Shown here: one piece after another, positions 35,818-45,078 of the stretch
Layout: each line of letters begins with the position of its first letter
How positions within the stretch are numbered: position 1 is the stretch's first letter
Assembly: GCF_005869935.1 (NCBI RefSeq)
Contig: NZ_SZQF01000004.1
Coordinates: forward strand, 124,001-188,000
Direction: 5' to 3'
Length of the DNA stretch: 64,000 nucleotides
Source of the DNA: Winogradskyella algicola
GTDB taxonomy: Bacteria > Bacteroidota > Bacteroidia > Flavobacteriales > Flavobacteriaceae
The notes under the pieces: generated by a model
Seen by the model: the letters and a program-made list of their open reading frames with translations, nothing else
What the model was told of the DNA's origin: nothing
Database searches by the model: none
Translations under genes and position numbers: made by a program

Positions 35818-35825
35818 TATCTTTG
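35818..35825 (+). promoter_or_regulatory. -7 element immediately before ruvX
   Basis: TATCTTTG, perfect TAnnTTTG, 5 bases before the ruvX ATG and just after the unit 2 terminator. A leaderless start is likely. No clear -33 box: that position is occupied by the terminator stem. Confidence 0.6.
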
Positions 35826-35830
35826 CAGCA

Positions 35831-36244
35831 ATGGGAAGAATTTTAGCCATAGATTACGGTACAAAGAGAACGGGTTTAGCAGTTACAGACCCTATGCAAA
35901 TTATTGCATCGGGATTAACAACTGTTGAGACTAAAGAATTAATTCAGTATTTAAAAGCTTATATTAATTCTGAAGATGTGGAAAAATTTGTTGTGGGCGA
36001 ACCTAAACAGATGGATAACACTGCTTCAGAGAGTGAAGTGCATATTCAGAAGTTTTTAGAAAAACTGCAAAAAGAAATTCCACAAATCCCTGTGGTGCGT
36101 GTAGATGAACGTTTTACTTCTAAAATGGCATTTCAAACTATGATAGACAGTGGTCTAAAGAAAAAACAAAGAAAGAATAAGGCACTTGTAGATGAAATAA
36201 GTGCAACCTTAATTTTGCAGAGTTTTTTGGCTTCAAATTTTTAA
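35831..36244 (+). CDS. ruvX: Holliday junction resolvase RuvX / YqgF
   Basis: 137 residues, usual size. RNase H-like motifs: ILAIDYGTKRTGLAVTDP (first Asp), FVVGEPKQMDNTASE, VVRVDERFTSKMA (second acidic site) and KKKQRKNKALVDEISATLIL (last Asp). Known roles for the family are 16S rRNA 5' processing and putative junction resolution. First gene of a plus-strand set with def, DUF5606 and mazG. The -7 box is so close to the ATG that the transcript probably has almost no leader. Confidence 0.94.
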   Translation: MGRILAIDYGTKRTGLAVTDPMQIIASGLTTVETKELIQYLKAYINSEDVEKFVVGEPKQMDNTASESEVHIQKFLEKLQKEIPQIPVVRVDERFTSKMAFQTMIDSGLKKKQRKNKALVDEISATLILQSFLASNF

Positions 36245-36254
36245 ATAAGAATTG

Positions 36255-36262
36255 TACTTTTG
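36255..36262 (+). promoter_or_regulatory. -7 element upstream of def
   Basis: TACTTTTG, perfect TAnnTTTG, 19 bases before the ATG at 36282, in the short ruvX-def gap. Confidence 0.5.
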
Positions 36263-36281
36263 CACCCGAAAACAACAAATT

Positions 36282-36872
36282 ATGATATTACCGATAGTTG
36301 CATATGGAGATGCCGTATTAAAGAAAAAGGCTAAAGAAATCGATAAAGATTACCCAAAGCTTAATGAGTTGATAGAGAATATGTACGAGACTATGTATGG
36401 TGCTTATGGTGTTGGTTTAGCTGCACCACAAGTTGGTTTACCTATCCGTTTATTTTTGGTAGATACTGAGCCTTTTTCTGACGATGAAGATCTATCTGAA
36501 AAAGATAGAGAGCAAATGAAGAATTTTAAGAAAACATTCATTAATGCTCAAATTTTAGAGGAAGAAGGAGATGAATGGGCTTTTAATGAAGGTTGTTTAA
36601 GCATTCCAGATGTTAGAGAAGATGTATTTAGAAAGCCTAAAATAAAGATTCAATATCAAGATGAAAATTTTGAAACGCATGTTGAAGAATATGATGGTTT
36701 AATCGCTAGAGTTATTCAGCATGAGTATGATCATATCGAAGGAATTTTATTTACCGACAAACTCTCGTCGTTTAAAAAACGTTTGATAAAAGGAAAGTTG
36801 ACAAATATTTCAAAAGGAAAAATAAGAATAGATTATAAAATGCGTTTTCCTGCAATGAGCAAAAAACGTTAA
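36282..36872 (+). CDS. def: Peptide deformylase
   Basis: 196 residues from the ATG at 36282. An upstream in-frame start at 36252 would begin inside the promoter region and adds an unrelated 10-residue tail. The three deformylase motifs are intact: GVGLAAPQ (43-50), EGCLS (103-107) and HEYDH (147-151), which hold the catalytic metal. An acidic, charged insertion (about 64-84) between motifs 1 and 2 is common in Bacteroidota. It removes the N-formyl group from new proteins. DUF5606 follows after 10 bases. Confidence 0.95.
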   Translation: MILPIVAYGDAVLKKKAKEIDKDYPKLNELIENMYETMYGAYGVGLAAPQVGLPIRLFLVDTEPFSDDEDLSEKDREQMKNFKKTFINAQILEEEGDEWAFNEGCLSIPDVREDVFRKPKIKIQYQDENFETHVEEYDGLIARVIQHEYDHIEGILFTDKLSSFKKRLIKGKLTNISKGKIRIDYKMRFPAMSKKR

Positions 36873-36882
36873 TACAAAATAT

Positions 36883-37311
36883 ATGAGCTTAGATAAAATA
36901 TTAGCTATTTCTGGAAAGCCAGGATTATACGAAATTGTAACACAAACAAGAACAGGTGCTGTTGTACAATCTTTAATTGACAAAAAGAGAATCACAGTAG
37001 GAGCACACAGTAACATTAGTATCTTAAGTGAAATTGCTATTTATACTTTAACCGAAGAAGTGCCTTTAAAAGATGTGCTTAAGAAGATTAAGGACAAAGA
37101 GAATGGCGAACAAACATCGATTAGCCATAAAGACGGAAAAGATACTTTAGAAGAGTATTTCTTTGAAGTTTTGCCTGATTATGATGAAGACCGTGTTTAT
37201 GCATCAGACATTAAAAAGGTGATTCAATGGTATAACTTACTACACAAGAACGACCTTTTAGAATCTCTTGAAACCGAAGAAGAAGTTACTGCTTCTGACG
37301 AAGAAGAATAA
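36883..37311 (+). CDS. DUF5606 domain-containing protein
   Basis: 142 residues, starting MSLDKILAISGKPGLYEIVT. This is a conserved small cytoplasmic family of Bacteroidota with a domain over about residues 1-50 (GAVVQSLIDKKRITVGAHSN) and a helical C-terminal half with VYASDIKKVIQWYNLL. The last residues are acidic. Function unknown. Only 10 bases after def, so very likely co-transcribed; the def-DUF5606-mazG order looks like a conserved housekeeping set (from general knowledge of the family, not checked here). Confidence 0.85.
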   Translation: MSLDKILAISGKPGLYEIVTQTRTGAVVQSLIDKKRITVGAHSNISILSEIAIYTLTEEVPLKDVLKKIKDKENGEQTSISHKDGKDTLEEYFFEVLPDYDEDRVYASDIKKVIQWYNLLHKNDLLESLETEEEVTASDEEE

Positions 37312-37318
37312 TTATAGA

Positions 37319-37438
37319 CGTCAGTTCGAGTGATTCCGAAGAATGAGGAATTGTATCGAGAACATTTTCAAAGTTTGAAATTCTTATTCTCGATAAAAAT
37401 TTCATTCATTTCAATTATGAAATTCACTCAAATTGACG
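37319..37438. repeat. Palindromic REP-like element, ~120 bases
   Basis: The ends CGTCAGTTCGAGTGATT and (reverse complement) CGTCAATTTGAGTGAAT match at most positions, and an inner pair TATCGAGAA (37354-37362) / TTCTCGATA (37387-37395) is perfect, giving a long two-part hairpin. It fills the gap between the DUF5606 gene and mazG. Elements of this kind are frequent in flavobacterial intergenic DNA (recollection). Confidence 0.7.
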
Positions 37439-37463
37439 AATTTTATATAGCTATAAATTAACA

Positions 37464-38237
37464 ATGTCGGATAAAACTGCCCAACTAAAAGCTTTTGAAC
37501 GTTTGCTTGTAATTATGGACGAGTTGCGAGAGCAATGTCCGTGGGATAAAAAGCAAACGATGGAATCGTTGCGTCATCTCACCATAGAAGAAGTGTACGA
37601 GCTTGGTGATGCCATTTTAGATAATGACTTAGATGAGGTAAAAAAAGAGTTGGGAGATGTGTTACTGCATATTGTTTTTTATTCTAAAATAGGAAGCGAA
37701 ACAGACAATTTTGATATCGCAGATGTATGCAATAGTATCTGCGATAAACTTATAGATCGTCATCCTCACATTTATGGTGATGTAAAAGTTGAAAACGAGG
37801 AAGACGTAAAACGTAATTGGGAGCAATTAAAACTCAAAGAAGGTAAGAAGAGTGTTCTTGAAGGTGTACCCAAAAGTCTGCCAGCTATGGTAAAAGCCAA
37901 TCGCATACAAGATAAAGTAGCAGGTGTTGGTTTTGATTGGGAACAACCAGAGCAAGTTTTTGAAAAAGTAGAAGAGGAGCTAGCCGAATTAAAAGCAGAA
38001 ATAGCAAAAGGTAATCAAGATGCTATAGAAAGTGAGTTTGGCGATGTGTTGTTTTCTATGATTAATTATGCGCGCTTTCTAAAAATTAATCCCGAAAATG
38101 CCTTAGAACGTACCAATAAAAAATTCATAAAACGCTTTCAGTATCTCGAAAGTAAATCTAAAGCGCTTAATAAACCACTAAAAGACATGACCTTATCTGA
38201 AATGGATGTTTTTTGGGAAGAAGCGAAATCTCTTTAG
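37464..38237 (+). CDS. mazG: Nucleoside triphosphate pyrophosphohydrolase MazG
   Basis: 257 residues with two MazG domains in tandem. The first has CPWDKKQTMESLRHLTIEE and EVYELGDAILDNDLDEVKKE followed by LGDVLLHIVF (metal ligands E-E-x-x-E...E-D). The second, about 165-230, has VEEELAELKAEI and ESEFGDVLFSMINYARF. It hydrolyses NTPs to NMP and pyrophosphate, clearing non-canonical nucleotides and affecting ppGpp responses. Separated from the DUF5606 gene by the REP-like element and followed by a strong terminator. Confidence 0.94.
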   Translation: MSDKTAQLKAFERLLVIMDELREQCPWDKKQTMESLRHLTIEEVYELGDAILDNDLDEVKKELGDVLLHIVFYSKIGSETDNFDIADVCNSICDKLIDRHPHIYGDVKVENEEDVKRNWEQLKLKEGKKSVLEGVPKSLPAMVKANRIQDKVAGVGFDWEQPEQVFEKVEEELAELKAEIAKGNQDAIESEFGDVLFSMINYARFLKINPENALERTNKKFIKRFQYLESKSKALNKPLKDMTLSEMDVFWEEAKSL

Positions 38238-38429
38238 TTGTTTGCCATTCTGTATTTGTTTTAGAATCTGATAATGTTAAAATTATCCCAAAACGAAATA
38301 TGGAACATCCAAACAGAAATTCCCCACGTAAATAAAGTGTATAAAAGCAAAACGTTTTTATAATCTTAGTAGGAAATCTTAATTATTATTAAGCGGTTGT
38401 AATTAAGGTTAATTTAGTTTAGTTAGGAC

Positions 38430-38468
38430 AAAACCCATCTGTTAGTAACAGATGGGTTTTGGTTTTTA
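38430..38468 (+). terminator. Intrinsic terminator between mazG and the DUF349 gene
   Basis: AAAACCCATCTG pairs perfectly with CAGATGGGTTTT around TTAGTAA and runs into GGTTTTTATC on the plus strand. It also reads into TTTTGTCC on the minus strand, so it may serve both convergent genes. The remainder of 38238-38429 shows no other feature. Confidence 0.8.
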
Positions 38469-38489
38469 TCTAATAAAGAGGTTAAGAAA

Positions 38490-40451
38490 CTAAGAATACA
38501 TTCCACGAAGCTTAGATAATTTAGCTTTCCAAGTTTCTAATTCTTTTTTGTGCTTAGCAATGTTTTTATGCACGTCTTTTACCAATGGATTATCAGAATC
38601 TACATTAGTGAAAAATTGCAAGTTATTTTCAAGCTGCGTTATTTCAGATTTTACTTCACCAATTTTTTTGCGGATAAAGTTTTGTTCGTTATCTAAAAGT
38701 CTAGTATCATCATCATTGTTGGCTAAATTTTCAAGCTTGCTTTCAAATTTTATCATTTCTAACTTAGACTTCTCCATTTTTAGCTTATCAAAAGCATCGT
38801 CTATTGCTTTGTAGAATTTACCATCTATGTAGCGTTTATTTTGTGGTACATAGCCAACTTCTTTCCATTCGGCAATTTTTGTTTTTAAAGTTTCTACATC
38901 AGCTTTATTGTCACCACTTAGTTCCATGGCTTTTAAGTCATCAAGTAGCTTTACTTTTTTATCAAACGCATCATACAAATGTTGGTTTTCAGCCTTACGT
39001 TGTGCATGCATTCTGTCAAAATAGTGGTTACATGCATTTTTAAACTGTTTCCAGATTTTATCGCTATCGCGTCTTGGAACATGACCAATTTTTTTCCAAT
39101 CGTTTTGAATTTTCTTCATTAAAGGAGTAACAACTGCAAAGTCGTCACTGTCTTTGTTTTCTTCAGCAATTTTTATAAGTTCTTTCTTCTTTTGAAGGTT
39201 TTCGTATTGGTCTTTCTTTAAATCTTTATAAAATTTATTTTTACCGCGATTAAAGTTTCGTACCGTGTCTTTAAACTTTGCCCAAGTAGCTTCGTTTACC
39301 TTTAAAGGCACTTTACCTGCATTAAAAAATGCTTCACGTAGTGCTTCAACTTCTTTTATTTTCTTTTGCCAAGCACTATGAGCATTAGCTTTATCATCTG
39401 CAATAGCTTGTATTTTGGCTATGATTTCTTCTTTCTTTTCAAGATTCTTTTCATAAGCTTTGTCTAAATCTGCATAGTAAGCTTGGCGCTTATCATGTAT
39501 TGTTTTTGTGGCATTGCTAAAACGTTCCCAGATGTCTTCTCTATGTTCTTTGGCTACAGGTCCAAGTTCCTCTTTCCAAAGTTTATGTAATACCTGCAGC
39601 TCTCTAAAAGCACGGTTTACGTTGTCATCCTTAGCAAGTTCTTCGGCACGTTCTATAATCTTTAATTTTTGATCATAGTTGTGTTTAAAGTCCATGTCAC
39701 GCAAGTCGTTATTAAGATGTAAAAAATCGTAAAAACGCTCTACATGATGATGGTAGGTGTTCCAGGCATTATTGTATTTATCTCTTGGTATTGGGCCAGC
39801 ATTACGCCATTTTTCTTGAAGTTCTTTAAAGGTTTTATAGGTAGTACCCATGTTTTCTTCTACAGAAAGAAGACCTTTAATTTCTTCAATAATAGCTAAT
39901 CTGTTTTCGAGATTTTGCTTTAAGTTATGTTCGCGCTCTTTGTAGTAGGCACTTATATTTTGTTTGTAATCTTTATAAAGTTGGTTGAATAATTTTTTAG
40001 TGTCGTTGGTGTAGTAGAAGTCTATTTCGTTACCACCATCGTTTATAAATTCTTCTTTTTTCTCCTCTAAAAGCTCACTGAATTTGGCATTAAATTCGGC
40101 TTTAATTTCATTGACTTGCTTTGAGATGGTCTGAATTTTGTGATGTTTTAAAAGTCTGTTTAATTCTTCTGCTAAATCTTGCATAGACATAGCATGGTAA
40201 TCTTTTTCTTCGACATCATGACGCTCTGCATTTGAGTCGTCTTCTGCGTCCTCTGCATTAGAAGCTTCAATTTCTGAATGTGCATCAGCGTCTACCTTAG
40301 GTTCATTGTTAGGAGCTTTAGCAGTTTCATTTTCATTTTTCACATCAGTATGTTCTTCAACTTGTGGTGTTGATTCTTCTTGCGGAGCAGTGTTTTGTAA
40401 CTCTACTTCTTTTTTTCCGTCTGCATCTTGCAGGTTATCATTCTCAGACAT
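38490..40451 (-). CDS. DUF349 repeat protein
   Basis: 653 residues. The first ~90 are acidic and low-complexity, probably disordered (long Glu/Asp/Asn stretches). After a helical linker come about five DUF349 repeats of ~65-75 residues, each with a W...G.vP core: LQEKWRNAGPIPRDKYNNAW, LWKEELGPVAKEHREDIW, REAFFNAGKVPLKVNEATW, IQNDWKKIGHVPRRDSDKIW and KIAEWKEVGYVPQNKRYIDG. The C-terminal ~80 residues are coiled coil. Cytoplasmic; molecular role not established. Stands alone, convergent with mazG. Confidence 0.9.
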   Translation of the reverse strand: MSENDNLQDADGKKEVELQNTAPQEESTPQVEEHTDVKNENETAKAPNNEPKVDADAHSEIEASNAEDAEDDSNAERHDVEEKDYHAMSMQDLAEELNRLLKHHKIQTISKQVNEIKAEFNAKFSELLEEKKEEFINDGGNEIDFYYTNDTKKLFNQLYKDYKQNISAYYKEREHNLKQNLENRLAIIEEIKGLLSVEENMGTTYKTFKELQEKWRNAGPIPRDKYNNAWNTYHHHVERFYDFLHLNNDLRDMDFKHNYDQKLKIIERAEELAKDDNVNRAFRELQVLHKLWKEELGPVAKEHREDIWERFSNATKTIHDKRQAYYADLDKAYEKNLEKKEEIIAKIQAIADDKANAHSAWQKKIKEVEALREAFFNAGKVPLKVNEATWAKFKDTVRNFNRGKNKFYKDLKKDQYENLQKKKELIKIAEENKDSDDFAVVTPLMKKIQNDWKKIGHVPRRDSDKIWKQFKNACNHYFDRMHAQRKAENQHLYDAFDKKVKLLDDLKAMELSGDNKADVETLKTKIAEWKEVGYVPQNKRYIDGKFYKAIDDAFDKLKMEKSKLEMIKFESKLENLANNDDDTRLLDNEQNFIRKKIGEVKSEITQLENNLQFFTNVDSDNPLVKDVHKNIAKHKKELETWKAKLSKLRGMYS

Positions 40452-40626
40452 ATGTCGAAATATTTGTTAAGGGTTAAAGATACTAACAACGTGTTGAATT
40501 ACAAAGGAAATAAAGGGGTGAAGTTTATTTGTGTAATTGTTTAATCGTTGATGTGTTTATTTATTTAATCGTTGGCTAATAAGAATGTTGAAGGCTTTGA
40601 ATAAAAGTTTATTCGAATTTAGTTTC

Positions 40627-40686
40627 ACCAATTACCAATTACCAATCACCAATCACCAATCACCAATCACTAATCACTACTCACTA
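40627..40686. repeat. Heptamer tandem repeat over the aroE stop
   Basis: About 8.5 copies of a 7-base unit: ACCAATT twice, ACCAATC four times, then ACTAATC and ACTACTC, with the last bases covering the aroE stop codon (40684-40686). Confidence 0.8.
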
Positions 40687-41439
40687 CTTATTCCAGATTT
40701 CCCAAGATTTTTCAGCTTGTAGTTTTAGCATTTCTAAACCGTTAATAATTGTGGCTCTTTTTAATTTACCACAATTAAGGAATTTGGTTTCTTCAGGGTT
40801 ATAAATAAGATCGTACAAAATATGCTTGTCTGTTATGCCATCATAAGGAATATTAGGGCATTCATTTATATTTGGAAAAGTACCTATTGGTGTACAGTTT
40901 ATAATAATTTGAAATGACCTAATGATGTCTTCAGTCAATTCAGAATACGTATAGGTAACTCCTTCTTTTTTGGTGCGTGATACATAATAATATTCAATAT
41001 CAAGTTTTTTTAAAGCATGTGCAATAGCTTTAGAAGCTCCACCTGTACCCAGAATTAAAGCACGTTTATGATGTTTTTTTAAATGTGGTTTTAATGAATT
41101 TTTGAAACCATAGTAATCGGTATTATAGCCAATTAGCTTGCCTTTTTTTAATTTTATAGTGTTAACGGCACCTATTTTTTTGGCACGTTTATTCAATTTG
41201 TCTAGTAGCGGAATCACTTCTTCTTTGTAAGGAATGGTAACGTTAAGACCTTTTAAGTTTGACGTGTTTTCAATGATCTCCTTTAGCTCCTCAATGGATT
41301 CTAAATCAAAATTCACATAAGTATGTGGTAAACCTTCGTTTGTAAATTTATCTGCAAAATACCCTCTTGAAAATGAATAGGAAATGTTCTTTCCTACCAG
41401 TCCGAATTTAAGCTTTAATTTGTCTTGTGCGTTGTCCAT
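40684..41439 (-). CDS. aroE: Shikimate dehydrogenase
   Basis: 251 residues. The substrate-binding part has FGLVGKNISYSFSRGYFADK (ISYSxS) and GLNVTIPYKEEVIP with the catalytic Lys and GAVNTIKL. The NADP part has LILGTGGASKAIAHAL and VSRTKK, then NCTPIGTFPN and the terminal GLEMLKLQAEKSW. It reduces 3-dehydroshikimate in aromatic amino acid synthesis. Its start lies 32 bases inside the end of the upstream DUF368 gene, implying coupling. The stop codon lies in a heptamer repeat array. Confidence 0.94.
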   Translation of the reverse strand: MDNAQDKLKLKFGLVGKNISYSFSRGYFADKFTNEGLPHTYVNFDLESIEELKEIIENTSNLKGLNVTIPYKEEVIPLLDKLNKRAKKIGAVNTIKLKKGKLIGYNTDYYGFKNSLKPHLKKHHKRALILGTGGASKAIAHALKKLDIEYYYVSRTKKEGVTYTYSELTEDIIRSFQIIINCTPIGTFPNINECPNIPYDGITDKHILYDLIYNPEETKFLNCGKLKRATIINGLEMLKLQAEKSWEIWNK

Positions 41440-42427
41440 ACCATTCTAATCCCAAAACAATGAGAATTCCTAAGCCAATATACGCAATTGCAATATAAGT
41501 TTCGGTAGTAGCTTCAGGGAAAAAACGCTTGTAATTTGCAATGACTTGTTTACCAGTAGAATCTAAAATATAGCTGCCATCCATATTTGTTTTGTAGATA
41601 GTTTCTTTCCAAGGCCAAACCACACCAAGCGATCCAATAATAAAACCGACAATAGTTGCTAGTGTAATATTTTTGAAATGGTGTAAAATGTAGTTTAATA
41701 CGTGCGAAAAGGTCACCAAACCTGTTACAGAGCCTAAAGTAAAAATACCAAGAACTTTAAGCATTCTAATTCGAGCTTCATTTTTAATAAACTCAAAATT
41801 ACCAGTAAAAATGTCTGAAAGCGTATCGTAAAGGGCATTAACAGAATCCACTAGAAGAAGGACATAATTTCCGAGCAAAATTAAAATAAATGAGCCCGAA
41901 AACCCTGGAAGTGTCATACCAGAGACGCTAATAATGCCACAGAAAAAAACAAACCATAGATTGTCATTTTCTTTTGCAGGATCTAAAAAACTAATGCTTA
42001 TACCAACAACAGCACCAAGGATTAAAGCGATAATTGTTTTGCTGTTCCAGCCTTTAAAATCTTTACTGATGTAATAGATAGAACCCAAAATCATTCCAAA
42101 AAAAGCGCTCCAAACATAGAGTTGGTAATTAACAATAAGATAGTCTAGAATTTTTGAAACGCTAAAGTAGCTAACCACCATTCCTAAGAATAAAAGCCCT
42201 AAAAATTTACCATTGATGTATTGATAAAAACTTTTGAAACGACCATTAAAAAGAAGTTTAAATGCAGTCTTATTAACACGCTGAAGTGAGTAAATAAATT
42301 CTTCGTAAAAACCAGCAACAAAAGCCACAACTCCACCAGAAACACCAGGAACTTTATTGGCAGCTCCCATTGCCAGCCCTTTTATGACCAAAAAAACGCG
42401 ATCCTTAAAAGTTCTGGTACTTTGCAT
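41408..42427 (-). CDS. DUF368 domain membrane protein
   Basis: 339 residues, about eight to ten hydrophobic segments. Two inverted family motifs are seen: GAANKVPGVSGGVVAFVAGFYEE near the N-terminus and MTLPGFSGSFILILLGNY in the middle, the DUF368/PopT-type polyprenyl-phosphate translocase pattern. Work on this family links it to undecaprenyl-phosphate recycling; transport here is inferred. Its ATG shares a base with the stop of a paralogous gene (TAATG) and its end overlaps aroE. Confidence 0.87.
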   Translation of the reverse strand: MQSTRTFKDRVFLVIKGLAMGAANKVPGVSGGVVAFVAGFYEEFIYSLQRVNKTAFKLLFNGRFKSFYQYINGKFLGLLFLGMVVSYFSVSKILDYLIVNYQLYVWSAFFGMILGSIYYISKDFKGWNSKTIIALILGAVVGISISFLDPAKENDNLWFVFFCGIISVSGMTLPGFSGSFILILLGNYVLLLVDSVNALYDTLSDIFTGNFEFIKNEARIRMLKVLGIFTLGSVTGLVTFSHVLNYILHHFKNITLATIVGFIIGSLGVVWPWKETIYKTNMDGSYILDSTGKQVIANYKRFFPEATTETYIAIAYIGLGILIVLGLEWYGQRTRQIKA

Positions 42428-43395
42428 TAGACTTTGTTTTTTTGATCTCCTAAACGCTCTAGAATTAAAATGGCTACAAAACCAACGACAATAAAAATAA
42501 TAGCTAAAAGCATTTGGTTATTACCTTCATAAGCTGAAGGTAAGATACTTTGATCTAATAGTGTCACTACTTCTCCCTCGGAATTAACTCTGGTTTTTAA
42601 AACTTTTTTCCATGGCCAAATTTTGTTGAGAGAACCAATCATAAAACCGGTTAAAATAGCAAGCGTAAGATTTTTTTGATGCTTAAACATCCAGTTAAGC
42701 GCCTTTGAAAACACTTTCAACCCAACAACTGCACCAATAGCTAGTAATAGAAACTTTAACAAAGCGTCTTTAAATAACTCCATATTACCTGTAACCAATC
42801 CATCTCTTAGATTATTTATAGTGTCGATTGCAGTTTGGTAGGCTCCTAAAATTAAAAGTATAAATGCACCTGAAACACCTGGTAATATCATAGCAATGAT
42901 GGCAATAAATCCACAGAATAATAAATAAAAAGGACTATCTGGTGATGCAAATGGTTCTGCTAATGTAATGTAATAGGAGAGGGCAGAAGTTGCTATTATG
43001 GCTATAATTATTTTTGGAGACCAACCTTTTATTTGCTTAGCGATATAGAGTATACTTGCTAAGACTAGTCCAAAAAAGAACGACCATAATAATACAGGCT
43101 CATTGTGTAAAAGCCATTTTATAAGTTTTGCTAAAGATAAAATACTAATAGCAATTCCAGAAAATAAAGCCAAAAGGAATGAGCCATTAATAGATTTCCA
43201 GGCAGCTTTAAAACCTTGTTGTTTCCATACTTTAAAAACACCAAGATTTACTTTGTCGATGCTTTCAATAAGTTCTTCGTAAATACCAGAAATAAAGGCT
43301 ATAGTGCCACCAGAAACACCTGGTACAACATCAGCAGCTCCCATGGCTACACCTTTAAAAGCGATAATAAGATAGTCTAAAAAACGTCGTTGCAT
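42427..43395 (-). CDS. DUF368 domain membrane protein, tandem paralogue
   Basis: 322 residues, the same plan as the next gene: GAADVVPGVSGGTIAFISGIYEE at the N-terminus and MILPGVSGAFILLILGAYQ in the middle, with about eight membrane segments. Likely an undecaprenyl-phosphate (C55-P) translocase-type protein. The two copies are clearly paralogous but diverged, suggesting an old duplication with separate roles or a heteromeric complex (inference). 37 bases downstream of the TPR gene. Confidence 0.87.
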   Translation of the reverse strand: MQRRFLDYLIIAFKGVAMGAADVVPGVSGGTIAFISGIYEELIESIDKVNLGVFKVWKQQGFKAAWKSINGSFLLALFSGIAISILSLAKLIKWLLHNEPVLLWSFFFGLVLASILYIAKQIKGWSPKIIIAIIATSALSYYITLAEPFASPDSPFYLLFCGFIAIIAMILPGVSGAFILLILGAYQTAIDTINNLRDGLVTGNMELFKDALLKFLLLAIGAVVGLKVFSKALNWMFKHQKNLTLAILTGFMIGSLNKIWPWKKVLKTRVNSEGEVVTLLDQSILPSAYEGNNQMLLAIIFIVVGFVAILILERLGDQKNKV

Positions 43396-43432
43396 TTCCT
43401 TTTTTATAAGAAGTGCTAAGGTATGGATTTTT

Positions 43433-44839
43433 TTAGTCTGAAGTCTTCTTTGCTTCTGAAATTATAGCCTTAATCATTGGCCTATCGTTAAGCATAGGAA
43501 AGAGTTCTGAAACAATGAAACTATAATCTATATTTAGCCTTAGAGCATTTTTTAAGTGAAAACGTCCTTCTTGAGTTTGATGTGTTGTAAAGTATAAACC
43601 ACCAAGTCTGTACTCAATTTCGGGGTTTTCAGGATAAAATTCTGCCGCCTGGATAAGATTATAAATAGAGGCATCATATTCTCCTAAAGCAATTAGAATA
43701 TCTGAGCGATCTAACCACGTATCTAGTTCATAGTTGCCAAGTTCTAGTGTGCGTTTATAGCCTATTTCGGCTTCTTCCAAGAAATTTAGTCGCTTATTGA
43801 TAGTGGCGTAAAGTTTCCAGTATAATACATTTTCACCATCAATATTTACAGCTTTTTTAATAAACTTCAACGCTTTATTGTAGTCTAAGCGCTTCATGTA
43901 AAACTTAGTAATAGCAATCCAGCCTTTGTCTAACAAGGCATCATCTTCAATAGTTTTATTAAAAAACTGTACAGCTAAATCATCTTGGCCAAGTTTTTCA
44001 TAACAATGCCCAATTCTTAGTAAAGCGAATGATGTAGGTTCATCAAGAGCTAAAGTAACTTTGTAGTTTTCTATAGCTTCTTCATATTGTTTTAGTTTTT
44101 CTAAAACTTTACCTTTTTCAATATAAGCACCAACAAAAGTATCATCAGAGATGATTGCAAAATCGAAAGCTGCATTCGCTTTTGCATAATCTTTTATGGT
44201 AAAATACTGACGTCCTAACTGATGCCAAGCCACTTCACAATAAGGATTAGAATCTAAAAAGTTATTAAGGTAGCTTATAGCTTCTTCATTCTGGTCTAAA
44301 AAATCATAACAATAAACAATATTATGCAATGCAGAATAATCAGACGTATCACTTTCTAAACACTTTTTGAAGTAAATCACAGCATTTTCAAACTGATCTA
44401 GGAACAAATATTCCATACCAATTAGGGCATACAAATCAGAATCGTCCTCTGGTGTTGAAGATATATCTATAGCAATTAAAAGTGTGTTAATCGCTTTTTC
44501 ATGCTCGTCTTGTTTAGAAAGCACATTGGCTTTTTGAATGTAAATTTCTTCGTTATTAGGCTCTATCTCATGAAGCATGTCTAAAATCTCATCTGCTTCA
44601 TTGAATTTATTTTCAATCACTAAAATCTCTACTTGAAATAGTCTAAGGTTAATAGACGTTGGATGCTGTTCTAATCCAAGTTTAATAGCACGTTTTGCTA
44701 AAGCAATTTTTCCGTTTTCGAGATAATAATGAATGATGTTTTCAAATTCATTTGAATCGAAAAACAAAATATCATTTGTTTTTAGCATGGATTCAAATCT
44801 TGTAAGCGGATAGTTTTCGTCTTCGTGACTATAATTCAT
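43433..44839 (-). CDS. Tetratricopeptide repeat protein
   Basis: 468 residues made almost wholly of TPR helices, about 12 repeats; clear units include AVIYFKKCLESDTSDYSALH, NAAFDFAIISDDTFVGAYIE and LAVQFFNKTIEDDALLDKGW. No signal peptide or membrane segment, so a cytoplasmic scaffold is likely. It begins the minus-strand set TPR-DUF368-DUF368-aroE with tight or overlapping junctions. Partner unknown. Confidence 0.9.
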   Translation of the reverse strand: MNYSHEDENYPLTRFESMLKTNDILFFDSNEFENIIHYYLENGKIALAKRAIKLGLEQHPTSINLRLFQVEILVIENKFNEADEILDMLHEIEPNNEEIYIQKANVLSKQDEHEKAINTLLIAIDISSTPEDDSDLYALIGMEYLFLDQFENAVIYFKKCLESDTSDYSALHNIVYCYDFLDQNEEAISYLNNFLDSNPYCEVAWHQLGRQYFTIKDYAKANAAFDFAIISDDTFVGAYIEKGKVLEKLKQYEEAIENYKVTLALDEPTSFALLRIGHCYEKLGQDDLAVQFFNKTIEDDALLDKGWIAITKFYMKRLDYNKALKFIKKAVNIDGENVLYWKLYATINKRLNFLEEAEIGYKRTLELGNYELDTWLDRSDILIALGEYDASIYNLIQAAEFYPENPEIEYRLGGLYFTTHQTQEGRFHLKNALRLNIDYSFIVSELFPMLNDRPMIKAIISEAKKTSD

Positions 44840-45078
44840 AAGCGGTTTTAAGATTCACTCTATAATCGAGATTTGAGAACACTTAGTTTGTATTTTATTT
44901 CTAAGGTTTTTCCTTAACCTAATAAGTGTACTAGACTCGAAAATTGTTTGCTAATCTAAATTACAGTTATCATCAAATGTTAGAGGTCAATTGTATTTTT
45001 GTTTTTAACAAATTAATTAACATTGATTTAAACTTTTTTATTGATTGTAAATCAATAAATTAAAATGAAAAGTAAGGA

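Noticed and set aside
38270-38465. Possible third copy of the tandem RNA unit before the mazG terminator
   Set aside because: There is an AT-rich TTAATTTAG... stretch before the hairpin, but the conserved ATGTGAC and GTGTCT blocks and the 17-base block are missing.
40627-40686. Possible CRISPR or other array
   Set aside because: The unit is only 7 bases, with no spacers.
45040-45056. ATTGATT-GTA-AATCAAT hairpin after the aminotransferase gene
   Set aside because: Not followed by a T-run on either strand, so I do not call it a terminator.
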